From NCBI GenBank assembly GCA_002102555.1, contig MCFL01000126.1, positions 1 through 64,000 on the forward strand: a stretch of DNA of 64,000 nucleotides. Reading direction: 5' to 3'. Source of the DNA: Catenaria anguillulae PL171 (lineage: Eukaryota > Blastocladiomycota > Blastocladiomycetes > Blastocladiales > Catenariaceae). Position 1 is the first letter of the stretch; every line of letters starts with the position of its first letter. Made by a program: the position numbers and the translations under genes. Below, piece by piece: positions 1 through 10,206 of the stretch. Below the pieces are notes generated by a model. The model saw only the letters and a program-made list of their open reading frames with translations. It did not search any database and was not told where the DNA came from.

Positions 1-988
1 AAGTTGGAAATTGGTGCGACAGCGTTTGAATGGAAGCTGCCAGCGAGGAGGCTCAATGAACACAAGAGCACTTTTAGTCATGCGATGAGGCTACTTTCAT
101 TGAAGAAACAAAGAGGACACATCGCCGAAAAAAAAACACCGAGACGCTCCAAAGCGAGCGAGGAGGGATCGACAAGAGGACATCTTTCACGTGACTTTCA
201 CGTGCTTTGAACACTCAAGCCACACCCTTTGCAAACCGGGTAGAACACTACGGGGGAGGACTCCCCTCCGCACTGACATCCTATGTATATCCCAATAGTC
301 TTGCATCCGTCCAGATCTAGTGAGCTACGATGCGATTGGCAGGCTGGGAACTGCTGAAAAACTAGCGACTTGTGGGCGGTATCTCGAACAATTGGGCATT
401 TGCGCCGGCCCGACATCCACGCCGCTGCTGACAGCCGCGGCACGGAACGGAGCGAGCAGCTGCGTCGAGGAGGCCAACAAGGCCAGAGAGAGGCGAGCCA
501 AGGCGAGCCAGGGTTGCCCACTTCATTCCCACTCCCACTTGCACATGGCAACTTTTGTATAAATATCCATACATAGGCATGGGCATGCTGGGCTCCTGGC
601 TCCTGTGCCTTGAAAATCGAAGCAGGTGTGAAGCAGCCAAGTTGATTCACGCAAAGTCAAACTCCCGCTTGACACAGACATTATCTTCTCACAAGCAAAT
701 GATGGGGATCGGATCCAATACATGGAGTAGGGCACGATACCCCGAAGTCAATAGAAGTGGTCCAACATGCGTCGACCAAAGGCAGCGACCATTCGAATTC
801 GCGAACTAGTCCGCAGCTGTGGGATCCCTTTATAAATATGATAAGATCATCATCGGTGCCAAGGCGGAAAGAGCAGAGCTAGATGTAAGTAGACACGCAA
901 AGATCAAACGTCGACGTCACAACTCCAGTCCAGTCCTGTGAAGAGGCAAGGATCGCATGCCGACAATACCGACGAGCAATACAGGTAT
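1..988. other. Window start, no gene identified
   Basis: Only short overlapping open frames occur on both strands and none resembles a known family. TATA-like stretches lie near 556 (TATAAATA) and 830 (TATAAATA). The stretch lies downstream of the minus-strand F-box gene, so it may hold the 3' end of that transcript or the promoter of a gene outside the window. Confidence 0.4.
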
Positions 989-3454
989 TCAAAGCGCCAA
1001 CCCACCATGCTGCTCCTTGATGTTCATCCTCGTCAATGCGGCACCTACCATCGCCTCCTTCACAGATTGGCACAACCCCAATCCCTTCCGCTTCCCGCGC
1101 GCAGCCAACATAACGGAATCGACAATCGACCACTCAACCTCCCTCCTTCCCTGATCCCTGCACCAATCCGCCCAAATCTGCCGCACTTTATAGATGGACG
1201 CGCAATCGCGATTATCCGAGGGATCCATGACCGGTACGACCGCCACGACTCTGTGCAACGACTCGCTCGGCCGCACGCTCGCCAATACCTTGAAAGTGAT
1301 CCGCAGGCCCGTTGCGGGTATCACAAGCACGTTCCTCTTGGTCGGCTGCATCATGGTGTTTTCCAGTCGCAGCGCTTTCAGCCGTGGCATCTCCCCCAGG
1401 GTGGCTGCAAAACGATCCAGCGTGGCAGGCGACAGGAGTAACTTTGATGGAGCCATGGGCGGGTCGGTCCCTTCGTGCTCTGGGTTTGGTTTGCCGATGA
1501 TGAGTGACGCGAGTGTCAGAAGGGGTGGAAGGGATTGGAGCGAGTCAACCGTGATGCCTTGCTCAAGCGGGTGACAGGCGATAGTAAAAGATGTTGTTGC
1601 TGTGTGCTGGACCGTGTCGGAAACGACAGACGCGTTCAGTGAGGATGGGGAAAAGAGGAAAAGCGAGTCGATCGCGGGGAGCTTTGCGAGTATTGGGTTC
1701 AGGATGGGTAAAAGGGTGATGGGTGCGACGAGTTGGCGAAGCCGAATGCCTGCTTCGGGCAAGTCGGGAATCGAGAGATTGGATTGTGAGGCGGAAAACC
1801 GCTCGCAACACACACGGAGCGAGATCAACGACGGAAACGAGGACCACTTGAGCGCATACTGATTGAGCGCCCGGGAGGGCAACGGGGAATCGGTCACGGT
1901 CAAGCACTCGAGGTGTGGGAATGCGAATCGGCATGAGAGAAAGCACACCACGCCCAACGGCACCTTGAGTGAAACAAGCCGACACTCGTCGAGTACCCGA
2001 GGGAAGCTCGAGGATGTGCATGACGTGCCGGTTTGATCGCACAAATCTGCTTCCAAGACGAGCGTCTTGAGTTGAGGAATCGACATGAGAATCTTGAGCG
2101 ACGACTCGGAAACGATTGAACTGCATAGCGTCAAGCGTGTCAACGAGGGAAACTGCGTTGACCAAGTACTCATCATTTCTGCCTGGACCAACATTACGGT
2201 TGAGTACTCGTTGTTGATGACCAGGTCATTCAAGTTGGGAGCCGCAAGCTTCTCAAGCAAATGAAATGACCAATACGACGAGACACGGAACGATCGAAGC
2301 AGTGGGGCGGGAATATCGAGTGGGAATGGGTTGCTTACAATCGACACGGTCGTCGTGGCCGCCATAAACCACGGTTTGGATTCCCAAGCACAGAGGTGGA
2401 CGCTGGGACCCTTGTGGTGTCGAAGAACGGAGCCAACGACCTCGAAGTTAATGGTGCGCGCACATAAACTGAGCTGGTGGCACGTGAACCAAGGCGGGCC
2501 GTGGAGGTCGGTCATTGTGCACGGGCTGGCAGTCTCGTGACGGTTCCCACAAGCATGTGAAGCGTGGAAGTGGACGGATCGAAGCGAAACAGGCTGAGAT
2601 CCGGTCTTGATCAAATGTTGGCGAATGTAGTCGGAAACGATCGCATAATCATCGGCGCATCGCAAATGCACCCGGAGGTGACGCAGCTTGGGACACGTGT
2701 CGAAAGCTTGGCACAAGTATCCAGCGAGCTCCTCGGCGGTGACGGCCAGGGACAAGTCGATAGACGTAATGAAACGAGTAAGGTTGCGCTCGTGACTTGG
2801 AGGAACACGTTGGCCGGACACGCGAATGCGGGACACTGGATGAGTGCTTGTGTCAATGACCATGGATTGCCGAGAATGGCGCTGAGTGTTGCCATGGCCG
2901 GCAGCGTGAGCGGTTGCCGATACATTTAGTTTGCCGTTCGATTCCAACAGAAACCAGGTATGAGGCTCGTTGTCGGCGGTGGAATCTTGCGACTCAATGT
3001 TGCGCAAATGCACGACCCTTGCGATTGCTGAACGGCACGGCTGGTAGAACCGCGAGTGAACGAGTGCGAATGAAATGAGGGAGAACACGTCGCGTTGCCG
3101 GATATTGAGATCTCTTTGCATTGAGGATGCGACCGAGTCAATTATTTGGTAAAGAATCTCGCTCGGTATCGTCGTGAGGCAGAGAGGTTCTAGGAAACAA
3201 AGTCGCTTCGCTATGTCAGTGGATGAGGGGGTGACTTGGTAAAGTAGAACCGCTTTCGCACCTTGGTGGGCGGCCAAACTCAGAGATGCACTGTACTCGC
3301 TTGTTTCTAGGACTTCGATTTCGTCGATCTCCTCAAGTTGGCGAGATTTATTGTCTTCAAGTCGCGGACGTGGGACTGAGGAGGCTGAACGCGCCGCGAT
3401 CACGGTCTGCGCGGAAGACTTGGCAACGGCAGCAGCGGTGGCCGTTGAGAGCAT
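989..3454 (-). CDS. F-box-like / leucine-rich repeat-like protein
   Basis: Single open frame of 821 residues. Around residues 92-150 there is an F-box-like segment (leucine-proline start, then IPSEILYQII, then a helix ending SLISFALVHSRF) that follows the usual pattern of an initial proline-rich turn and three helices. The remainder has many spaced leucine motifs of the type LTRLTLCSS and LKTLVLEADL, typical of degenerate leucine-rich repeats in fungal F-box proteins. Such proteins usually bind Skp1 and pick substrates for an SCF ubiquitin ligase; that role is inferred from the architecture. The first ATG of the frame is taken as the start because the F-box begins well inside it. No intron is needed. 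It is transcribed in the same direction as the DysF gene next to it, with about 280 bases between. Confidence 0.6.
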   Translation of the reverse strand: MLSTATAAAVAKSSAQTVIAARSASSVPRPRLEDNKSRQLEEIDEIEVLETSEYSASLSLAAHQGAKAVLLYQVTPSSTDIAKRLCFLEPLCLTTIPSEILYQIIDSVASSMQRDLNIRQRDVFSLISFALVHSRFYQPCRSAIARVVHLRNIESQDSTADNEPHTWFLLESNGKLNVSATAHAAGHGNTQRHSRQSMVIDTSTHPVSRIRVSGQRVPPSHERNLTRFITSIDLSLAVTAEELAGYLCQAFDTCPKLRHLRVHLRCADDYAIVSDYIRQHLIKTGSQPVSLRSVHFHASHACGNRHETASPCTMTDLHGPPWFTCHQLSLCARTINFEVVGSVLRHHKGPSVHLCAWESKPWFMAATTTVSIVSNPFPLDIPAPLLRSFRVSSYWSFHLLEKLAAPNLNDLVINNEYSTVMLVQAEMMSTWSTQFPSLTRLTLCSSIVSESSLKILMSIPQLKTLVLEADLCDQTGTSCTSSSFPRVLDECRLVSLKVPLGVVCFLSCRFAFPHLECLTVTDSPLPSRALNQYALKWSSFPSLISLRVCCERFSASQSNLSIPDLPEAGIRLRQLVAPITLLPILNPILAKLPAIDSLFLFSPSSLNASVVSDTVQHTATTSFTIACHPLEQGITVDSLQSLPPLLTLASLIIGKPNPEHEGTDPPMAPSKLLLSPATLDRFAATLGEMPRLKALRLENTMMQPTKRNVLVIPATGLRITFKVLASVRPSESLHRVVAVVPVMDPSDNRDCASIYKVRQIWADWCRDQGRREVEWSIVDSVMLAARGKRKGLGLCQSVKEAMVGAALTRMNIKEQHGGLAL

Positions 3455-3731
3455 GATCGAAACGAGTGGAAGTTATCAAGAGGCAGTTTGTATATATTTC
3501 GCTTTTGCATGAGGTGCACTGGGTTGCATAATGATAGTGTGAGCGAGGCAATTGCTCAAGGCTTGGGAACCTCGCGGATCACCACGAATGCGAGCTTCAA
3601 ATCGACTTTACGTGACTTGTCCGTCCATGACTATACATCGCGAAGAGGTTGGCCCAGGGTGGCCCGGGAAAATGGAGAGGTTACTGAGCATGCTTATATA
3701 CTGCAGTATAGATGCGACAACACTACATGAC

Positions 3732-5093
3732 TCAAGGAGCAAGGGCATCCGTCAGCTCGCCCGTAAACAATGTTCCCTCAACGTTCAATCCCATGTCCAC
3801 TTCTGCACTGCCTCGCTGACCGACGGCGTGCACGTCGGTTGTACTTGAAGAAGCGGACGCCGATGTTTGCAGCCGCACGGCCTGCAAAATCCGCTCCCGG
3901 TGGCCCGCAAACATCAAGCATGTTGCGCCCTGGGTGGCAATCCATTTCCGGTCTGCCGGGTACGCCTGCATGAGAAGCTGTACCGTGGTGTCAGCACACG
4001 GCGCGGATATCTGAATCAGGGGGGGGGGGAGCAATGGCAAAAAGCGTACAGTAATGGCATGCACCTTGGATACCTCAAACTCGAGCGCCTCCAACCCATA
4101 CTTCAACGCCTCAACCCGATCCTGATCCATGGCACCGAGAACCTCGGCGATCGACGGCCGATCATTTTCATCCACGAGATCATCCTCACCGCCGGCCCCA
4201 TTGTCGTCCAACACAAGCTCGCCATGGTCAGGCGGCGGTGGGCCAAACAAAATGGCCAACTCGGAGTCGGCGCGCATCGACGCGAGCGACCCGTGCGGTC
4301 CCTCACGAGTCAAGGGCGCTGATACACTAGGCACGGGTTCCATGGGTGTGGAGGTGGCACCAGCCGCGCCAGCAGTGTCGGTTATGGAGGCGACGGTTGA
4401 CGAAGAGGGTAACGCCGGGCGAATAATAGGGAGCTGAAGCACCTTGGCAAGCGTCTCAAGTCGCTCGCGATCCGTTCGTGGCGGGTGGCGGAGGGTGCGG
4501 TTATCTGGTCGAGGCACGGGTCGCCGAAGGACATCGGGAAAGGTACGAGGTAAATTGGCCGAGGGGGATTGCGGCGGCGACCCGGCCATGGACGAGTGCC
4601 GAGAGTGCGACTTGACTGCTGCCGCAACTCCACCAGAAGCGCCGGATGTATTCCCTGCATTCTTGCGTCGCCGGCGACGGACCCACTTGCGCCTCCGAAC
4701 ATAGGTAGTCAGCGAGCACGTTGGCGACCAAGGAAAACCGACAAAGTTGAACGAATAGATCCATCCATCCGGGTCACACTCGGCAACCCCCGGCAACGGG
4801 TTCATATCGACCATCCAATCGCCCGTCCACTCCCACTGGCCATCGGCTGGCAACTGGATGGCGTCACGAGGGAGCGAAAAGTTGCCATCCGAATCCGACC
4901 ACGGCCGACGGTCCGTGGGCAGCAGAGACCGGGCAGAGAAGCGCGGGCGGCCGAGAAGACCAGTGCCGCGCTGGTTCTCCCAAATGGATTCGGTTACGAA
5001 GGCTGCGGCGGCGCCAACGCCAAGAGCAGCGGAGCGAGAGGCGCGGGATTTGGAGCGCGGCGTGCTTGCTCGGGATGTGCCAGGGGCGGACAT
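3732..5093 (-). CDS. DysF-domain (Pex30/Spo73/TECPR-like) protein
   Basis: I start the protein at the ATG at 5093 (453 residues); the frame stays open upstream, but no homology is seen there. Residues 37-70 read SIWENQRG then RRPWSDSDG, and residues 86-142 read WEWTGDWMVD, DPDGWIYSFNF, then an RRRKWVRRRRR tail. This is the N- and C-terminal pair of a dysferlin (DysF) domain, with its paired tryptophans and the closing basic W-R cluster. Fungal DysF proteins include peroxisome/ER regulators (Pex30 group) and the sporulation proteins Spo73/Mug65, so a membrane-contact or prospore role is possible. No membrane segment is visible. The middle is proline/serine-rich. A run of 11 G (4019-4029) sits in the frame; bases 4011-4064 have intron-like ends and are a multiple of three, so the real protein may be 18 residues shorter. 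Confidence 0.72.
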   Translation of the reverse strand: MSAPGTSRASTPRSKSRASRSAALGVGAAAAFVTESIWENQRGTGLLGRPRFSARSLLPTDRRPWSDSDGNFSLPRDAIQLPADGQWEWTGDWMVDMNPLPGVAECDPDGWIYSFNFVGFPWSPTCSLTTYVRRRKWVRRRRRKNAGNTSGASGGVAAAVKSHSRHSSMAGSPPQSPSANLPRTFPDVLRRPVPRPDNRTLRHPPRTDRERLETLAKVLQLPIIRPALPSSSTVASITDTAGAAGATSTPMEPVPSVSAPLTREGPHGSLASMRADSELAILFGPPPPDHGELVLDDNGAGGEDDLVDENDRPSIAEVLGAMDQDRVEALKYGLEALEFEVSKVHAITVRFLPLLPPPLIQISAPCADTTVQLLMQAYPADRKWIATQGATCLMFAGHRERILQAVRLQTSASASSSTTDVHAVGQRGSAEVDMGLNVEGTLFTGELTDALAP

Positions 5094-6893
5094 GGTTGGA
5101 AGACTCGTGAAGTGGCAGGCTTGGGTGATTTGGTAGACCAATGGCGAATTGCATTGGGTTGTGAATGTGCCCGTTGGGATTGCATATATATCCAGCATAC
5201 AATGCTGACGACACGGCATTTCGTGAACGAGCGGACGGATCGATGAGATGAGCCACAGTGAGGCCGAGGTGTATGTGTGTATTTACATCTTTGGCCATCG
5301 TCGAAGCATGCTCGACCTCGAGGCAAGCCAGCGAGGGCAGTACACAAAGCTACGCACATGGGTGCATATACATGGCATGCTCCTACTCATGTCTCGAGTC
5401 CTGTCCGACTTGACTTGATGCTGTTCAATAATACGTGTCCGCTTCATGTCCGCGCAGCTCGCCAACTCTGGCCAAGGACAGGTTGCGAGTATGTAGGGAG
5501 TGGGGAGTCTGCTTCGTTTAGTATCCGAGAGCGATAGGCGAATCTTGGCTCTGACAATTGTATTCCTCATGCGCGGCAGCTTCCGAGACCATGCACATGT
5601 CTGGGGACGCTGTCGATTCTCCAAATACTTGGGTGGCGGCGCCAATCGGTGTGTCCTAGTTTGGCTATAGGATTACGCAACCAAGGGCCTGCCACACCGT
5701 GCGGTGGAACGTCGCGCTGCTGATGGCCTGGGCGCATTCCTCTGATTCATTCATGGCGGTCTCGGTGGTGACCTGAGTGGCAAGGAAATCAGTCTCACGT
5801 CGTCTTGGATAAGTCCGCAGGAGCTGCGAACATCCCATCACCAGCTGCACGCTAAGTAAAATTAGGTCCTTACACATTGAAAACCAGGTGCGTCGCTCTC
5901 ACTGTAGTGCATGACGTCTTTGAAATCGCACATATTCACACTGCGGTCTGCACACGTTTCTTTGGCATCACATTCCAGGGCTTTCAGCGGACACAAGTTT
6001 AATTATTCACAAAGCATGCATGGCACTTGGCCGTGGCAGTGCCAGATCATTGTCTTCACGGCCGCGCACCATCTCGATATCGATCGGTTTGCAAAGCAAA
6101 GACTAGGCCGCCGGATGCCATTCGGTTTAATGAAATATCAATCATCAATTGCAATGAGCGATAATATCCTCAAACTGGTACTGGATTGTCCCTGCCCTCG
6201 CCTGCAGAGCATCGGGAGATCACGGCGGCCAGCAGGGCAGGACATCAGTCCACCTGAACGGATGCAGACCTCCTCAAGAAGCCTCCCATCCCCCACTCCA
6301 ATATATACTTTAATTGCTAGGGCGACAAAGAGCAGTCCCGTCCTGGGTTTGCAATAAATCTTTCAGTACAGCCCATTGCAGTCGAGTACAAATCTGACTA
6401 TCAACAACAGCTCAGGCGCTACGCCACCACCACATTTGCGTTCCAGTTTGGTTGTTCTCTGACCCAATTTTGGAGCGGTGACTCCTCCAATTCAAGAAAG
6501 CTTCACCACGCAATCATCGACACAAATTACACACTTATCATACTCATTCTGTCTCTCGACTCTGTCTTTCGCCATCTCTCGCCGCCCGTCAACTGTGCGT
6601 ACGTACTGTCTGTCGTTCACGATGTATGTATTTACCCCTGATTTAAAAGTATTCGCAATCCATTTCCATTCCGCCCCTTGCGCTGCGTGAGTGTGTGAGT
6701 GAGACCACCTGACCTTTTGCTCTTTGTTCGCGACTTAGCTTGATCGGTCCAAGCGAAGTAAAATAATCACTTGACCATTTCCCGTTTTTCTGTGTGCGCA
6801 CTGCCCGCGGCCCACGAGCCCACACAAGATCCATACCAAGTTCACCCCTCGATACCCATCCTTGATCCCTCGCCGCCCTGGCTCGTGCTCAAA
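5094..6893. other. 1.8 kb intergenic region
   Basis: It separates the DysF gene (minus) from the membrane protein gene (plus), so it should hold both promoters. A TATATATA-like run lies at about 5184-5191, roughly 95 bases upstream of the DysF start. The longest frame (5911-6357, plus) shows no domain and reads like non-coding sequence. Base composition is more AT-rich between 5900 and 6600 than in the flanking genes. Confidence 0.4.
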
Positions 6894-9321
6894 ATGTCTG
6901 CCACGGCCGTCGCAACCACTCCGCCGGCGCTATCTTCCCATCTTCCCTCGACGTCGCCGACTCGTGCCCCGCCCGCACCGCCGGCACCTGCTTCCACCAT
7001 GTGCCCCGGCCCCGGCCCCGTCCCGATCCGCACCGCATCGCCTACCCTGGTGGCCGCCCGCTCGGACCCGCCCAGCCACCATGAGCAAACAACACGACGC
7101 ACACATTCCGATTCCGCATCTCCCGTGATCCACCGGCAACCCTCGTCCATCTCGCTGCTTGCCTCAGCCTCATCCTCCATCTCTGGCGGCTACGCCTACG
7201 GGTATGGCTCGACGGGCTCGTCACCAACCGCGACCGAGGTCACGTCGACGTACGCCTCGCTCGCCGACCTGCTGCCCAACGGCGCCTCGCCCGAAGATCG
7301 CACGTCTGGCCGGCTCACCCTGAAATGGGTCGCCACTACGGTCACCCGGCTGTTTGAATCCTTGGGTGTTGCCCGATCGACTCACGAGCAAGCCGCGCCT
7401 GTGCCCGGCCACGCCCTTGTCTCTGGCCTGCAACGCGACGGACGCGTGTCTCCATTGCTTGATCACCATCACGAGGCCAGCATGCAGCGCAGGTACTCGA
7501 CAGCAACAGTGACGCCAACCCGCGTATCCGCACTGCCGCACTTGCCCGTCCGCGCTGCAACGTATTCGCGTGCAACGGGTGGTGCGCCTGCGGCCTTGGC
7601 CAATGTGTTTGCCCCGCCGCCGCCGGCACAACCTGCAGCTCTCGAGTTGCCGACCGAGCAGTCGCCCTTGTTGTTGGCTGCGGCTGCCGCAGCCGAAAAT
7701 GGCGATGCTCGGCGGCCGGCAGGGACCACCGGATTCGACAACGCAATGCTCGTCGACATTGCGTCCATTGTTGCGGCGCGTGAGCACTTTGCGGGCGCGG
7801 CAGCAAACAAGGACTGGGACGATTCACGTGCACCCGGGTCATTGGCGGATCCGCGGGCCAATGGACGGCGCTCAAGCGGGTGGGCGCGCCGCGCCGTGCG
7901 CAAGTGCGTGGTTGTCATTGGCATGATGGTGGTGGCCATGTTCGGACTGTTGGTGGTCGCGTCCTTGCTTGTTCTGGTACATATGCGCGCAACTCTTTGA
8001 GGACTTCTCCGATCAATGGCTAACCTTTCGTCTGTCTTGCGTGTATATCCATTGCACAAAGCTCACATCCAAAATCATGCGACCAGCACCTGCGCTTCTT
8101 CCGCTCCAACCGCACTGCTTGTCCCCCGAACAATCCCTTGAATGGCCGACGGAACTGGCCATTGCCACAGCCAACCTGCGCCACCTACGCGTCGTGCTGG
8201 CGAGCGGGCCCGCCGGTACCGTGCACGTGGAGCGCGCCCGCACGGACCCGCACCAAGTCAAACTCGTCGCCACATGCCCAGACCTTCCCGACACTGTCCC
8301 CTTGGCCATCCGAACCGCCCCTGCGCTTGTGAACGCAGAGATGCAACGCGCCGGATCACACGTGGTGGTGCGCTTGGCGGGCGCGGCCGTGGTTGTCAAC
8401 GCAACAGCAACACCCGCATCCGTAATGTCTGGCCAAGACACTAGCCAAGACGCAGACCTGGGTGCATGTGCCGTGATTGCCTGTGCGCGCCCGCATTGGA
8501 CATTGCACGTGCCCGACTTGCGAGACGTGTCGTTGGCCATTGACGAGGATCGTGCGGGCGCCGTGGGTCCAGGATCGGGCGACTTGGGCGTGCGCGAACC
8601 CATCTTGTTTTCAACCCCAACGACCATGTCCAAATCAAGTGTAAGCACATCAACATCAACGTCGTCGTCTCTGCAACTCCTCCCGAACCGGTCCGTGATT
8701 GTGCACTCGTTCCCGACACTTGGCGAGCTGGCCATCTCAACGCTCGGGTCCATCTCTGTCCGATCGCCCATTGAACGCGTTGCACGCGCCGCGCTACGTG
8801 CAGGATGCGACGTGACGGTTGCAGGCATTGCGCCCAGTGCAGGCAACGTGCAAATCTCTGCATTTCAAGGATCTGTGCGCATCGACCGCATGTCGCTCGT
8901 GTCGGCAGCCATGACGGTTGCCAGTCCCCCGCAAAGCCCAGCCTCTGGCAAGCGGTTCGTGTCACTTGTGGCAGCCATGGGCAATGTGCATATTGAGGCC
9001 GATGTCAAGGGTGGGTCGTATGGCCCCCGGTCGGAATCGGGATTGTCGGCGCAAGCGGGTCCGCGCGTCGTGGATATGCGTCTGCGTGCACCCAGAGGGG
9101 TCGTGGATGTTGTGCCGCTCACGGACGTGGCCGCAAAGGCGCTGGGCGTCATGGCCGCCGTTGAGCAGCCCGTGACCGAGTGGAAGGGGTGGGTGAGTGT
9201 GGATTCCACGCAGGTGGCGGCACCTGATCGCGTTGCACAGCTGGACGGGGAGCTGCGGTGGGTTGATACCAAGGTGGATGTGGTGGCCATGCATGGCAAG
9301 GTCGAGATGTGGATGGCGTGA
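6894..9321 (+). CDS. Single-pass membrane protein with C-terminal DUF4097-like domain
   Basis: Two exons, 6894-7976 and 8062-9321, joined in phase 0 across an 85-nt intron (donor GTACAT, branch-like GCTAACC, acceptor CACAAAG), giving about 780 residues. The first 335 residues are proline/serine/alanine-rich and look disordered. A strongly hydrophobic helix (VVVIGMMVVAMFGLLVVASL) ends exactly at the exon junction, with basic residues just before it (ARRAVRKC), suggesting an N-in, C-out topology. The C-terminal 410 residues have repeated short strands such as GNVQISAFQGSVRID and GNVHIEADVKG, like the stacked strands of DUF4097-type domains. The function is unknown. The start is the ATG preceding SATAVAT; the frame is open for 41 more codons upstream, but these look like 5' leader. 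If the intron is retained the protein stops shortly after the helix. Confidence 0.6.
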
Positions 9322-10020
9322 GCGAGGCGGAGATTGGTTTGCTAGTCATAGTTTTAGCACCATTTGTGTTTCCGTATTGTTTGTTTGCTTGTTGCCCAAG
9401 TGTATGTAGCTCGTGGCTGTCAGAGGGCAACAGTAGTATTGTTTTTCCATGTTTCCATTTCCCACATCTGCCCTGCAGCATTGTGTGTAAGTACCTGTGT
9501 ACCCCTTGGGCGTGACTTTTTTTTTTTTTCTTTCCTTCCCTCTATCTTCCAGTCCATTTCATAATGCAACCTTCCGGTATTGTTTCTCGACGTGGTCGCG
9601 CATGCAGACAAACTGGAGGAAGGCAGATGCACGTTTTGTCTCCACATTCGAGCCGCCACAGCCCCGAAACCACAGTCCATGCAACGATTTACGATTCTGG
9701 CCCAGAGTGCATTTTGCTCAAGACCGCCGGCGAGCACGATTGCCAAGAGTTGCCGTCTGCGGGACCCTGGTTGTTTCATTTCGGGCTCATGGCCATGTCG
9801 CACCATTCAAACTCGAACGCCCTCAACGCCGCCGGCACAGGCAGAGGCGGCTGTGAGTTCCACACACAGAATACGTTTGCCTCACTCGGCCCATGAGTCG
9901 ACGGCGGCATCGTCGCCATCGCCATTGACTTGGTTGACGACTCTGGTGCCTCGACTCAGCAGCGGTGCAAGAGTTGCCCAGGTGCGGGGCCACTCTGGTC
10001 AGATCACGGGACCGGTGACT
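9322..10020. other. Intergenic region
   Basis: It holds the 3' end of the membrane protein gene and the promoter of the arginyl-tRNA synthetase gene. A T11 tract lies at about 9519-9529 and pyrimidine-rich stretches surround it. No separate gene is supported. Confidence 0.4.
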
Positions 10021-10206
10021 ATGCGCCTTCAAGTAGAGTCTTGTTTGTCTCGCACCACGCTCACGCTCACTTCGCAAAACACACACAAATGGCCATCACT
10101 GCCGCTCTCTTTGCAGTCCATGTCCATGTCCATGCTATTCTCGCCACCCCCACCAGCATCATCAGCATCACTGCCGCCAAGCACACCACCAACGCCTGCC
10201 GCCACC

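Noticed and set aside
5911-6357. 148-residue plus-strand frame
   Set aside because: It lies in AT-richer intergenic DNA and shows no protein-like pattern or family match.
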